From Flavobacterium anhuiense (lineage in GTDB: Bacteria; Bacteroidota; Bacteroidia; Flavobacteriales; Flavobacteriaceae): a stretch of 64,000 bases of DNA. The notes beneath the pieces were generated by a model, which was not told where the DNA came from, made no database searches, and saw nothing but the letters and a program-made list of their open reading frames with translations. The stretch spans positions 37,321 through 101,320 of the forward strand of contig NZ_FMVC01000003.1 of the NCBI RefSeq assembly GCF_900101855.1, written 5' to 3'. Positions 24,975-32,941 of this stretch are shown here, piece by piece (within the stretch, counting starts at the first letter, position 1; each line of letters opens with the position of its first letter). Position numbers and translations under genes: made by a program.

Positions 24975-25115
24975 ATGGATAGCAAAATAATAGTTAAAAT
25001 ATTAATAGTGGGCTTAACAACAGTTTTATCACTGACCATATTTACTGAAAAAGACTTTGTAAAAGATGCCTTGTGCATTCGCGTAAATGTATGTGATTCC
25101 AAAATTTATGGCTGA
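24975..25115 (+). CDS. Possible 46-residue membrane-anchored peptide
   Basis: ATG 24975 to TGA 25113-25115. The product starts MDSKIIVKILIVGLTTVLSL, a basic start and a hydrophobic helix of about 16 residues, followed by a charged segment with two cysteines (DALCIRVNVCDSKIYG). The length is short enough to occur by chance in A/T-rich DNA, and no promoter box was found, so this is tentative. Confidence 0.4.
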   Translation: MDSKIIVKILIVGLTTVLSLTIFTEKDFVKDALCIRVNVCDSKIYG

Positions 25116-25155
25116 GCCAAATTTGAGTATGAAAAATAACAAAACATAAATACTG

Positions 25156-25314
25156 TATAGTTGATGTGCTCGGACTTCCAACCGAAGATTTTTTAATATG
25201 TCTCGGCTATTTAGGATTTAATTTTACATCGATACAAGCCATTTTAAGATTTTTAAGAGACGTTTGACATATGGGGGATAAACGATTTTCGACATAACCG
25301 AGTCATCAACTATA
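25156..25314 (+). ncRNA. Structured RNA candidate closed by a 16-bp stem
   Basis: TATAGTTGATG (25156-25166) pairs perfectly with CATCAACTATA (25304-25314); CTCGG (25169-25173) then pairs with CCGAG (25298-25302) across a small internal loop. Inside, ATATGTC (25196-25202) can pair with GACATAT (25266-25272), GGCT (25205-25208) with AGCC (25237-25240), and CTTC (25175-25178) with GAAG (25184-25187). The result is a rod with a wide central bubble that carries small hairpins, followed 56 nt later by a strong terminator. The shape is compatible with a 6S-type RNA (the 6S-Flavo family is known in this phylum), but a MITE with terminal inverted repeats would also give paired ends. Strand inferred from the downstream terminator. 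Confidence 0.5.
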
Positions 25315-25369
25315 ATTTATAAAAGATTGCATAATAATTAATTCATGGTTTGATTTGTTTGTATGGGGG

Positions 25370-25405
25370 GAAGCCTAACGTCTGATTAACGTTAGGCTTC
25401 ATTTT
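25370..25405 (+). terminator. Strong rho-independent terminator
   Basis: GAAGCCTAACG (25370-25380) and CGTTAGGCTTC (25390-25400) form a perfect 11-bp stem followed by ATTTTATTATTT. The only candidates it can end are the small ORF and the RNA at 25156-25314. Confidence 0.8.
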
Positions 25406-25492
25406 ATTATTTAACTTTTGATTAGCAAAAATTAAAGGCCTAAAATAGTTTTTGTGAAATGGATTTTAGCTAATTTTATAAAAAATTAAAAG

Positions 25493-26080
25493 ATGAAAAA
25501 AATACTTTTTATGCTATTTGGAGCAGCAGTTTTATCTGCAACAGGATTAAATGCTCAAACCAGTAATAACAAATTATCTAAAAAGGATAAAACCATGGCA
25601 AAAGAAACAATCTACCAATTTAAAGTAGAAGATTTATCAGGAGACACTTTTGACTTTGCGTCTTTAAAAGGCAAAAAAATCATGATTGTCAACACTGCTT
25701 CAAAATGCGGTTTAACGCCTCAGTATAAAGATTTAGAAGCAGTTTATAAACAATATAAAGATAAAGGATTTGTGATTGTTGGTTTCCCTGCAAATAACTT
25801 CGCATCTCAGGAGCCAGGAACAAATAAAGAAATCGAAACATTCTGCCAGCAAAATTATGGAGTTTCTTTCCCAATGATGAGCAAAGTTTCAGTAAAAGGA
25901 AGCGATATGTGTGATGTCTATAAATTCTTAACTGAAAAATCAAGAAACGGTCTGCAAGATTCTGAAGTAGAATGGAATTTTCAGAAATACTTAATCAACG
26001 AGAAAGGAGAATTGGTAAAAGTAATTAAACCAAAAACTCTAGTAACAGAACCAGAAGTTATCAATTGGATTAAAAGCTAA
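25493..26080 (+). CDS. Exported glutathione-peroxidase-family thiol peroxidase
   Basis: A 195-residue peroxidase of the GPx family with a signal peptide (about 1-21, ATGLNAQ). The catalytic cysteine is in NTASKCGLTPQY (about C69), the glutamine is in FPANNFASQEPG, and the Trp/Asn pair is in EVEWNFQKYLI. A Cys rather than selenocysteine enzyme of this type usually uses thioredoxin-like proteins to reduce hydroperoxides. Export predicts a periplasmic role. An internal ATG after the linker (MAKETIYQF) would give a cytoplasmic form, but the signal peptide is convincing. Terminator at 26085-26128. Confidence 0.9.
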   Translation: MKKILFMLFGAAVLSATGLNAQTSNNKLSKKDKTMAKETIYQFKVEDLSGDTFDFASLKGKKIMIVNTASKCGLTPQYKDLEAVYKQYKDKGFVIVGFPANNFASQEPGTNKEIETFCQQNYGVSFPMMSKVSVKGSDMCDVYKFLTEKSRNGLQDSEVEWNFQKYLINEKGELVKVIKPKTLVTEPEVINWIKS

Positions 26081-26084
26081 ATTA

Positions 26085-26128
26085 AAAAAAAAACACAAAT
26101 TTGAATTTTCAAATTTGTGTTTTTTTTT
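26085..26128. terminator. Bidirectional terminator
   Basis: ACACAAATTTGAA and TTCAAATTTGTGT form a long perfect stem with A and T runs on either side. It lies between the convergent peroxidase and acetyltransferase genes, beside a short repeat with AAAGTTGCAAAGATACAAAG. Confidence 0.8.
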
Positions 26129-26227
26129 GAGCTTCAAAGTTGCAAAGATACAAAGAGACAGAGTTCTTAAAATAATCATTGCGAACTTTGCGCAATTCTT
26201 TGTGCCCTTTACGGTTAAGTGTTAAGG

Positions 26228-26725
26228 TTAAACCAAAATAAGCTGCATAAAAACCAAATCCAGCCAATGGTCAAATTTATAGCCAACTTCGCGAATTGTT
26301 CCTGTAGCAACAAATCCGAATTTTTCATGAAAAGCAATACTTCCTCCATTATCGGCATCAATAGCGCCAATCATAACATGATAACCTTGCTCCTTAGCCA
26401 AACGGATTAGTTCTGTCAAAAGTTTAGAGCCAATTCCTTTTCCTATTATATTATCGACCACATAAACAGAATGTTCAACAGTATATTGATAGCCAATCTT
26501 TTCTCTAAACTGTCCATAACTTCCAAAACCAACCACTTCACCATCTAAATCGGCTACAATTACAGGAAGATTTTTGGCCATTTTATCTTCAAACCATTTT
26601 GTTTGAATTTCCAAAGTCTGGATTTCATAACTATAATTGGCAGTAGTGTGTAAAATGGAATGATTTACAATTTCTAGAATTTTTTGCAAATCGTTTGTCG
26701 TTGCAGGTCTTAATATAATGCTCAT
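26228..26725 (-). CDS. GNAT-family N-acetyltransferase (phosphinothricin-acetyltransferase-like)
   Basis: A 165-residue acetyl-CoA-dependent N-acetyltransferase. RPATTNDLQKILEIVNHSI at the N-terminus, VGFGSYGQFREKIGYQYTVEHSVYV, the acetyl-CoA loop GKGIGSKLL (about 98-106), and IGAIDADNGGSIAFHEKFGF plus REVGYKFDHWLDLVFMQ at the C-terminus are the pattern of the phosphinothricin/methionine-sulfoximine acetyltransferase group. The true substrate is probably an amino-acid analogue. It follows the thioredoxin-fold gene with a 14-bp gap. Confidence 0.88.
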   Translation of the reverse strand: MSIILRPATTNDLQKILEIVNHSILHTTANYSYEIQTLEIQTKWFEDKMAKNLPVIVADLDGEVVGFGSYGQFREKIGYQYTVEHSVYVVDNIIGKGIGSKLLTELIRLAKEQGYHVMIGAIDADNGGSIAFHEKFGFVATGTIREVGYKFDHWLDLVFMQLILV

Positions 26726-26739
26726 TGGTATTATTACAG

Positions 26740-27915
26740 TTATTTGGTATTCAATTCAGCTAATAAAGTGTCTACTTCTTTAGAATTCCAGTCCATTTCT
26801 TTGGCTATGGCTTTGGCATTTTTGGCGTATTCTAAAGCTTTCTTTTTGTCTTTTATTTTATTGTAAAGTTTTGCTTCAAGCAAATTACCGTCATACGAAT
26901 TATTTAATTCTAAAGAGCGATCTACCCAGAAAATGGCTTTTTTCAAACTTTCTTTATCATTAATATGTTTAAAATAAGTGTTTCCGATATCTTTTAAAAA
27001 GCTTGCATCATTCCAAACCAATTTTTGGGTATCTTCGAGCGTAACTTTTTTGTAAAAGTCCCATTTTTCAGTTCTTTCTGCCAACGTCAAATCATATTTA
27101 AAAACTAGAGAATCTGTTTTTTGCAATCGAATTGATTTGGCAACTTCTCTTTGTTTGTAATAGTTTACAGTATCTAAATTGTCAACTAAAGGACGAAGCA
27201 ACTCATTTACAATACTTTCAATTTTACGGTCAACTCGATTTTGAGATGCAACAGCTGCAAACTCTTTCTGATGATTTAAAACATACTGAAATTCTCTAGA
27301 TTTAATATCGGTTACACCATTTGCAATGACACGCCAGTTTACTTCGCTAACCAATTGCTTGTCTGTTTGAGTATTCAGATAAATATAAGTTGGTTTTGAC
27401 AATTCCGTTCTGTCTTTTCCTTTTCTTAAAGTATTTAAATAATAAAAGAACTTATCTGAATTGCTTGGATCTGTAAGAAATTGTTTTTCTAAATATGGCA
27501 ACTGCATTTTCGGATTCAAAGCATTGTTGAGTTCATTTAAGAATTCAGGTTTTTTCATTTCGCCTTTCAATGCATAAATTAAAGTTTCATTACTATCAAG
27601 AAATAAGAAAGTTGGAAGCGATTTGGTATTGAATTTATTTTTTAATGCAGTTCCTTCTTCTTTTTCAATGTTTTTATAAGTGCAAACAAAATTTTTGTTC
27701 AAAAAATCCATTACAGCAGGATCGCTCAAAACTTCCGCTTTCATTAAATTACAATGCGGACACCAATTTGCATAAAGCATAACAAAAAGTGGCTTTCCTT
27801 CTTTTTTTGCATTTTCTAAAGCCGTTTTATACGGAACATCAACAGGAACAAATTGATTCTGAGAAGTTATGGTTTGAAAAGTAACAGATAAAAAAAGTAT
27901 AAATAAGAAACGCAT
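26740..27915 (-). CDS. Exported thioredoxin-fold protein with helical C-terminus
   Basis: A 391-residue periplasmic protein with a signal peptide (about 1-18). The thioredoxin domain (about 22-130) has the active site WCPHC (about 51-55) within FVMLYANWCPHCNLMKAEV and the cis-proline region SLPTFLFLD. The remaining 260 residues are helical and TPR-like (AIFWVDRSLELNNSYDGNLLEAKLYNKIKDKKKALEYAKNA). It may reduce or isomerise disulfides, or protect against thiol stress. Its promoter has a TATATTTG -7 box on the minus strand at 27950-27957. Confidence 0.85.
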   Translation of the reverse strand: MRFLFILFLSVTFQTITSQNQFVPVDVPYKTALENAKKEGKPLFVMLYANWCPHCNLMKAEVLSDPAVMDFLNKNFVCTYKNIEKEEGTALKNKFNTKSLPTFLFLDSNETLIYALKGEMKKPEFLNELNNALNPKMQLPYLEKQFLTDPSNSDKFFYYLNTLRKGKDRTELSKPTYIYLNTQTDKQLVSEVNWRVIANGVTDIKSREFQYVLNHQKEFAAVASQNRVDRKIESIVNELLRPLVDNLDTVNYYKQREVAKSIRLQKTDSLVFKYDLTLAERTEKWDFYKKVTLEDTQKLVWNDASFLKDIGNTYFKHINDKESLKKAIFWVDRSLELNNSYDGNLLEAKLYNKIKDKKKALEYAKNAKAIAKEMDWNSKEVDTLLAELNTK

Positions 27916-27949
27916 ATTAGGTCAGGCTTTTATTAATTATTCGATTTTA

Positions 27950-27957
27950 CAAATATA
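27950..27957 (-). promoter_or_regulatory. Predicted -7 box of the thioredoxin-fold/GNAT operon
   Basis: The minus strand reads TATATTTG, 34 bp before the ATG at 27915. Confidence 0.5.
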
Positions 27958-28022
27958 TTCCCTTTTTCGGGAAAGAGCCTTAATATATTCCTAATTATAA
28001 TACAAATCAAGTGCGAAGTTTG

Positions 28023-28030
28023 TAACTTTG
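28023..28030 (+). promoter_or_regulatory. Predicted -7 box of menD
   Basis: TAACTTTG fits TAnnTTTG, 62 bp before the ATG at 28093. Confidence 0.4.
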
Positions 28031-28092
28031 TAAGCAAGATGAAGAAAAATCAAATGAAAGATTTTCTTTAAAAAAAGTAATACACGACCGGA

Positions 28093-29754
28093 ATGATTTA
28101 CCCCAAAATAGCGCTTGCACAAAGCATTATCGAAATTTTATCTGCCAAAGGCATTGTCAATATTATAATTTCTCCTGGATCTAGAAATGCACCGTTAACT
28201 ATCGGATTTGCTCAAAATCCAAACTTCAACTGTTACAGTATTGCAGACGAGCGTTGTGCTGCTTTTTTTGCTTTAGGAATTGCACAGCAAACCAAACAGC
28301 CAACTGCTATAGTTTGCACTTCAGGATCAGCTTTATTAAATTATTATCCTGCTTTGGCAGAAGCGTTTTACAGTCAGATTCCATTGATTGTAATTTCTGC
28401 TGACCGTCCACAGAGCAAAATTGATATTGGCGACGGACAAACCATTCGTCAGGAAAATGTTTTTGCTAATCATTCTGTTTTTAATGCTAATTTAACTGAA
28501 GAAGCATCAGAAGAGAACGATTTAAAAATCAATCTGGCAATTGAAACGGCAATTCTTAAAAAAGGTCCAGTTCATATTAATGCGCCTTTTGAAGAACCGC
28601 TTTACGAAACAACAGAAGAGCTTTCTGTACAGCCAAAAATTACAAATCCAAAGCCAGAAGCTTTTCCATTAATGATAGAAAATAATGAAGAAGTAATTTC
28701 TGTTTGGAATACTGCAAAACGAAAATTAATCTTAGTTGGAGTTAACGAAGCGAATACAATTGATAAAGAAATTATTGAAAATTTAGCTTCAGATCCATCT
28801 GTTGTCGTGCTTACAGAAACGACTTCAAATCTTCATCACGAAAGTTTTATCAATTCAATAGATACTTTAATTACGCCTTTTGATGATTTTGATTTTAAGA
28901 AATTTAACCCTGAAGTATTGGTTACTTTTGGTGGAATGGTGGTTTCAAAAAGAATAAAAGGATTTCTGCGAAAATACAAACCAAAACATCATTGGCACAT
29001 AGATACTTTGCGGGCTTATGATACATTTGGTGCATTGACCAAGCATTTTGAGATGCAGCCAAATGATTTCTTTAAAGACTTGCTTTCAAAAACATCTTTT
29101 GTAAAAAGTAATTATTTTAATAATGTAAATACGGTTTACCAGACAAGATTAGAGAGAAGAAAAGACTATTTAAATAAAATCGAATTTTCAGATTTTAAAG
29201 TTTTTGAAAAAGTAATTGAATCATTGCCTAAAAACAGCATGCTACAGATTAGCAACAGTTCTGCTATTCGTTATGCACAGCTTATTGATATTGATAATTC
29301 TATAGAAGTTTTTTGCAATCGAGGAACAAGCGGAATTGATGGAAGTACTTCTACAGCAATCGGTGCAGCGGTTGGAAGCGAAAAACAAACCATTTTTGTT
29401 ACTGGAGATATAAGTTTCTTATACGATAGCAATGCTCTCTGGAACTCTTATATTCCTAAAAACTTCAAAATTATTTTAGTTAATAATGGAGGAGGAGGAA
29501 TCTTTAGAATTCTACCTGGTCATCAAGAAAAACCAGTTTTCAATACCTATTTTGAAACTTCACATAAATTGACTGCTGAGCATTTGGCAAAAATGTATGG
29601 TTTGAATTATTTTACATCTCATGATGTTCCATCATTAGAAAACGGAATCAATTCTCTATATGATTCTAACGAAACTCCGTGTATTCTAGAAATTTTTACG
29701 CCAACAACTGAAAATGACCTTATTTTAAAACAGTATTTTAAATACTTAATTTAA
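28093..29754 (+). CDS. menD: MenD (SEPHCHC synthase)
   Basis: A 553-residue ThDP-dependent enzyme that adds 2-oxoglutarate-derived succinic semialdehyde to isochorismate, the first committed step of menaquinone synthesis. The N-terminal Pyr domain has SPGSRNAPLTIGFA and YSIADERCAAFFALGIAQQT (catalytic Glu for ThDP). The middle region includes ISADRP and GDGQTIRQENVF. The C-terminal PP domain has the GDISFLYDSNALW Mg/ThDP motif and NNGGGGIFRILPG. Length is normal. Other men genes follow at 32.0, 32.9 and 36.2 kb on the same strand. Confidence 0.95.
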   Translation: MIYPKIALAQSIIEILSAKGIVNIIISPGSRNAPLTIGFAQNPNFNCYSIADERCAAFFALGIAQQTKQPTAIVCTSGSALLNYYPALAEAFYSQIPLIVISADRPQSKIDIGDGQTIRQENVFANHSVFNANLTEEASEENDLKINLAIETAILKKGPVHINAPFEEPLYETTEELSVQPKITNPKPEAFPLMIENNEEVISVWNTAKRKLILVGVNEANTIDKEIIENLASDPSVVVLTETTSNLHHESFINSIDTLITPFDDFDFKKFNPEVLVTFGGMVVSKRIKGFLRKYKPKHHWHIDTLRAYDTFGALTKHFEMQPNDFFKDLLSKTSFVKSNYFNNVNTVYQTRLERRKDYLNKIEFSDFKVFEKVIESLPKNSMLQISNSSAIRYAQLIDIDNSIEVFCNRGTSGIDGSTSTAIGAAVGSEKQTIFVTGDISFLYDSNALWNSYIPKNFKIILVNNGGGGIFRILPGHQEKPVFNTYFETSHKLTAEHLAKMYGLNYFTSHDVPSLENGINSLYDSNETPCILEIFTPTTENDLILKQYFKYLI

Positions 29755-29782
29755 AATTGAAAGAAAATATTTGTTAAAATTA

Positions 29783-29813
29783 TTGTTTTAAATCTTCCTT
29801 AATTATACATTTG
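29783..29813 (+). promoter_or_regulatory. Promoter of the DUF2853 gene
   Basis: TTG (29783-29785), 20 bp, TACATTTG (29806-29813): a near-perfect Bacteroidota promoter 26 bp before the ATG at 29840. Confidence 0.75.
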
Positions 29814-29839
29814 GTCTATTATTCACCAATTATATAATT

Positions 29840-30181
29840 ATGAGCAAGAGAGAAGAATTAATTAAAAAGTATGCTTCAGATTTGAAGGATAAATGTGGAG
29901 TAACTCCAAATATGGATTTATTGACTAAAGTTACCATTGGCTGTGGTCCTTCTATATATAATGATGATGCATCAGTTGTAGCAGGATCTCAAGAATCTGA
30001 ATTAGAGACGGTAAAAAATAATTTTTTAGTTAAAAAGCTAGGTTTAAAAGATAGTCCAGAATTATTCGGGGCAATTCACGCTGTATTAGAAAAATACGGA
30101 AAATCTAACAAACACAAATACAGAGCTGTTGTGTATTATTTATTAACAGTTCACTTTAAAAAAGAAAGTGTATACAAATAA
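29840..30181 (+). CDS. DUF2853 family protein
   Basis: A 113-residue soluble protein of the DUF2853 family: YASDLKDKCGVTPNMDLLTKVTIGCGPSIYNDDASVVA and NKHKYRAVVYYLLTVHF are the conserved blocks. A structure-only family in Bacteroidota and Proteobacteria with no known function. It has its own strong promoter (29783-29813) and terminator (30201-30240), so it is transcribed alone and probably well. Confidence 0.88.
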   Translation: MSKREELIKKYASDLKDKCGVTPNMDLLTKVTIGCGPSIYNDDASVVAGSQESELETVKNNFLVKKLGLKDSPELFGAIHAVLEKYGKSNKHKYRAVVYYLLTVHFKKESVYK

Positions 30182-30200
30182 TATGCAATTGGCATAATTT

Positions 30201-30240
30201 AAAATCCCTTTATAACAACTGTTGTAAAGGGATTTTCTAT
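30201..30240 (+). terminator. Terminator of the DUF2853 gene
   Basis: AAAATCCCTTTAtAACA and TGTTGTAAAGGGATTTT arms form a long stem followed by CTATTTTTTT. Confidence 0.85.
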
Positions 30241-30279
30241 TTTTTTCCTGCAAATCAAGTTTTGTTAAAATTAATTTCT

Positions 30280-30307
30280 TTGTACCGCGCCAAACTTCGT
30301 ACCTTTG
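30280..30307 (+). promoter_or_regulatory. Promoter of the CvfB-like gene
   Basis: TTG (30280-30282), 17 bp, TACCTTTG (30300-30307), 43 bp before the ATG at 30351. A CTTAG-type repeat (about 30309-30344) lies within the leader. Confidence 0.65.
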
Positions 30308-30350
30308 CGTCTCAGAACTTAGCAGTTTAACTGCTTAGAAACTTATAAAA

Positions 30351-31205
30351 ATGCTAGAAATAGGAAAATACAATACGCTAACTATATTACGTGATACCAA
30401 AGTTGGTTTATTTTTAGGAGATCCGGAAAATGATCCAGATGGAGTTCACGACGTTTTGCTTCCAAATAAATATGTGCCAAAAGTATTTGAAATTGGTGAA
30501 GAATTAATCGTTTTTGTTTACTTAGATCACGAACAGCGACCAGTCGCGACAACTTTGGTTCCGTACATTTTATTGAATGAATTTGCTCTTTTACGTGTAA
30601 ACTACATCAATAATGTCGGCGCATTTATGGACTGGGGAATGGAGAAAGATATTTTGGTCCCGTTTAAAGAACAGGCGCGTCCAATGGAAAAAGGGAAACG
30701 CTATTTGGTTTATTTATATATGGACAAACAGACGAATCGTTTGGTGGCTTCGAGTAAAACCAATCAATTTTTGAGTAACGATACGTTGACGGTTGAAAAA
30801 GGGGAAGAAGTCGATTTGATAGTTTCTCATATTACCGATATGGGAATCAATGTTATTATAAATGAACGTCATAAAGGTCTTTTATACAAAGATGAAGTGT
30901 ATGATGATTCGATAAGAACTGGAGACAGAATGCGTGGGTATATCAAAAATATTCGTCCTGACAATAAAATTGATGTAGCACTTCAGGCTCAAGGTTTTGA
31001 AAGCATAGAACCTAATGCCGAAAAAATATTAAGCGAACTGAGAGCTAGCAGAGGGTTTCTTAGATTGAATGACAATTCTCATCCTGAAGATATTAAAACC
31101 GTTTTGAAAATGAGTAAGAAATCATTTAAGAAAGCAATCGGAGCTTTGTATAAAGAAAAACTTATTGAAATTAAAGAAGACGGGATTTATCTTGTGAAAG
31201 AATAA
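30351..31205 (+). CDS. CvfB-like S1-domain RNA-binding protein
   Basis: A 284-residue protein with the CvfB/YitL layout: tandem S1-like OB folds (about 1-60, 65-135 and 145-215; the third includes VDLIVSHITDMGINVIINERHKGLLYKDEVY) and a C-terminal winged helix (about 225-284, ILSELRASRGFLRLNDNSHPEDIKTVLKMSKKSFKKAIGALYKEKLI). Members bind RNA; in Staphylococcus CvfB influences virulence gene expression. The role here is open. It is preceded by its own promoter and followed by a long non-coding stretch. Confidence 0.88.
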   Translation: MLEIGKYNTLTILRDTKVGLFLGDPENDPDGVHDVLLPNKYVPKVFEIGEELIVFVYLDHEQRPVATTLVPYILLNEFALLRVNYINNVGAFMDWGMEKDILVPFKEQARPMEKGKRYLVYLYMDKQTNRLVASSKTNQFLSNDTLTVEKGEEVDLIVSHITDMGINVIINERHKGLLYKDEVYDDSIRTGDRMRGYIKNIRPDNKIDVALQAQGFESIEPNAEKILSELRASRGFLRLNDNSHPEDIKTVLKMSKKSFKKAIGALYKEKLIEIKEDGIYLVKE

Positions 31206-32013
31206 AAATCTAGAAATTCCAATATTTAAAATTCCAAATTTCAAGACTGATTCAACACAATCCATCGGAATTTGGAGTTTAAAATTTGGAATTTATTTTG
31301 CGCTAGCAAAATTATTATAACACAAAAGGCTGCTCATTACAAGCAGCCTTTCGCTTTTTATTCAGTTTTAAAAAAAATTGTAATTAAAAAAAAACAGAAA
31401 TAAAATAATTCGAGTCCATCTCAGAACAATAGCTTTACGAATTTTAGAAATTATTCCATTGATGGGTATGTCTTTTAAATAATAAATGTACCTATCTCAA
31501 AAGCAAAAAAATAAATTTCACGGCTCATCCATTGGTTTATAAAATAACTTTTAGAAAGTGCGAATTAGTACTTTTTTCCTCTTTTCGTTATCATTTCTAT
31601 ACTAATTATAGATACAATTCTAACATTTAACCTTAGGTGTTACTTTTTTCTTTTTGAAGTTTCGACAAACACATAAATCATTTGCTCTTTTAATTGAGGT
31701 TTGTTTGTGAAAACCCTAAAAAAATGAGCGACAAATTTTTTAAATTTTCTCAAAAAAATCATTTTTTAGGTTAATAAATCAGTGAAAGAAAATCAATCTG
31801 GAATCATTGAAATATTTTGTATCTCATTGATTTCTAGGCTGTAAAATTAAATATTATTTTTCTAAACTAATGTTAAAAAATGTTATTTTTTGTAAGTAAA
31901 TACTAATTGTTAACATTGCACATCAATTTAGCAAAGACTTAAGGCAGATTGAGTAGGTAAAGTAGTAAAAATGCTTTATTTTTACCGTATAATTATTAAA
32001 ACAAAAAATCAAA
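31206..32013. other. 808-bp gap before menB
   Basis: The first 100 bp hold AATTCCA/TGGAATT inverted motifs like those at 2118-2172, followed by a clear terminator (31325-31358). The remaining about 650 bp are A/T-rich with no ORF over 20 codons. The only other structure seen is an AGAAAATCAAT (31787-31797)/ATTGATTTCT (31826-31835) pair. No convincing TAnnTTTG box lies just before menB. Confidence 0.6.
31325..31358 (+). terminator. Terminator of the CvfB-like gene
   Basis: AAAGGCTGCT (31325-31334) and AGCAGCCTTT (31342-31351) form a perfect 10-bp stem followed by CGCTTTTTA. Confidence 0.85.
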
Positions 32014-32847
32014 ATGGAATGGATTACAGCCAGAGAATTTGAAGATATAACTTATAAAAAATGCAACGGAGTAGCAAGAATTGCCTTTAACAGACCAAAT
32101 GTTAGAAATGCATTCCGTCCTAAAACTACTTCAGAATTATACCAAGCTTTTTACGACGCGCAAGAAGATACTTCAATCGGAGTTGTTTTGCTTTCTGCTG
32201 AAGGACCTTCAACAAAAGACGGAGTTTATTCTTTCTGCAGCGGTGGAGATCAAAATGCACGTGGACATCAAGGATATGTTGGAGATGATGGACAGCACCG
32301 CTTGAATATTCTAGAAGTGCAGCGTTTAATTCGTTTTATGCCGAAAGTGGTTATTGCTGTTGTTCCAGGTTGGGCTGTAGGTGGCGGACATAGTTTGCAT
32401 GTGGTTTGTGATATGACGCTTGCCAGTAAAGAACACGCCATTTTTAAACAAACTGACGCAGACGTAACTAGTTTTGATGGCGGTTACGGATCGGCATATT
32501 TGGCTAAAATGGTAGGACAGAAAAAAGCACGTGAAATCTTTTTCTTAGGAAGAAACTATTCTGCTCAAGAAGCTTTTGAAATGGGAATGGTAAATGCTGT
32601 AATTCCTCATGACGAATTGGAAGCTACTGCTTACGAATGGGCTCAGGAAATTCTTCAAAAATCACCAACCTCTATAAAAATGCTAAAATTTGCAATGAAC
32701 TTAACAGATGACGGAATGGTCGGACAACAAGTTTTTGCAGGAGAAGCAACTCGTTTGGCTTACATGACCGAAGAAGCTAAAGAAGGAAGAAATGCTTTCT
32801 TAGAAAAAAGAAAACCAAACTTCGGTGAAAATAAATGGATACCTTAA
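32014..32847 (+). CDS. menB: MenB (1,4-dihydroxy-2-naphthoyl-CoA synthase)
   Basis: A 277-residue crotonase-fold enzyme that cyclises o-succinylbenzoyl-CoA to DHNA-CoA. The oxyanion-hole segments are YSFCSGGDQNARG (about 71-83) and VPGWAVGGGHSLHVVCDM. The active-site loop reads FKQTDADVTSFDGGYGS: the aspartate in TDAD is the feature of the bicarbonate-independent (type II) MenB group, in contrast to the glycine in Escherichia coli-type enzymes. Length and C-terminus (FLEKRKPNFGENKWIP) are normal. menA follows 94 bp downstream. Confidence 0.96.
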   Translation: MEWITAREFEDITYKKCNGVARIAFNRPNVRNAFRPKTTSELYQAFYDAQEDTSIGVVLLSAEGPSTKDGVYSFCSGGDQNARGHQGYVGDDGQHRLNILEVQRLIRFMPKVVIAVVPGWAVGGGHSLHVVCDMTLASKEHAIFKQTDADVTSFDGGYGSAYLAKMVGQKKAREIFFLGRNYSAQEAFEMGMVNAVIPHDELEATAYEWAQEILQKSPTSIKMLKFAMNLTDDGMVGQQVFAGEATRLAYMTEEAKEGRNAFLEKRKPNFGENKWIP

Positions 32848-32941
32848 TAATTTTAGATTTCTGATTTTAAATTTTCAATCTATAATTTTAAATCAGAACA
32901 TAATAATCTAAAATCTATATTCTAAAATCTAAAATTAAAAC

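Larger units (their letters stand above)
24706..25492. other. 787-bp gap with a small ORF, a structured RNA candidate and a terminator
   Basis: The left 260 bp are very A/T-rich with no clear signal beyond the sigma gene leader. A 46-codon ORF (24975-25115), a region closed by a long inverted repeat (25156-25314) and a strong terminator (25370-25405) follow; the last 85 bp lead into the glutathione peroxidase gene. Confidence 0.7.

Noticed and set aside
25150..25265. Open frame through the structured RNA (VDVLGLPTEDFLICLGYL..)
   Set aside because: It looks protein-like but has no ATG and a stop just upstream; the paired ends are a better explanation.
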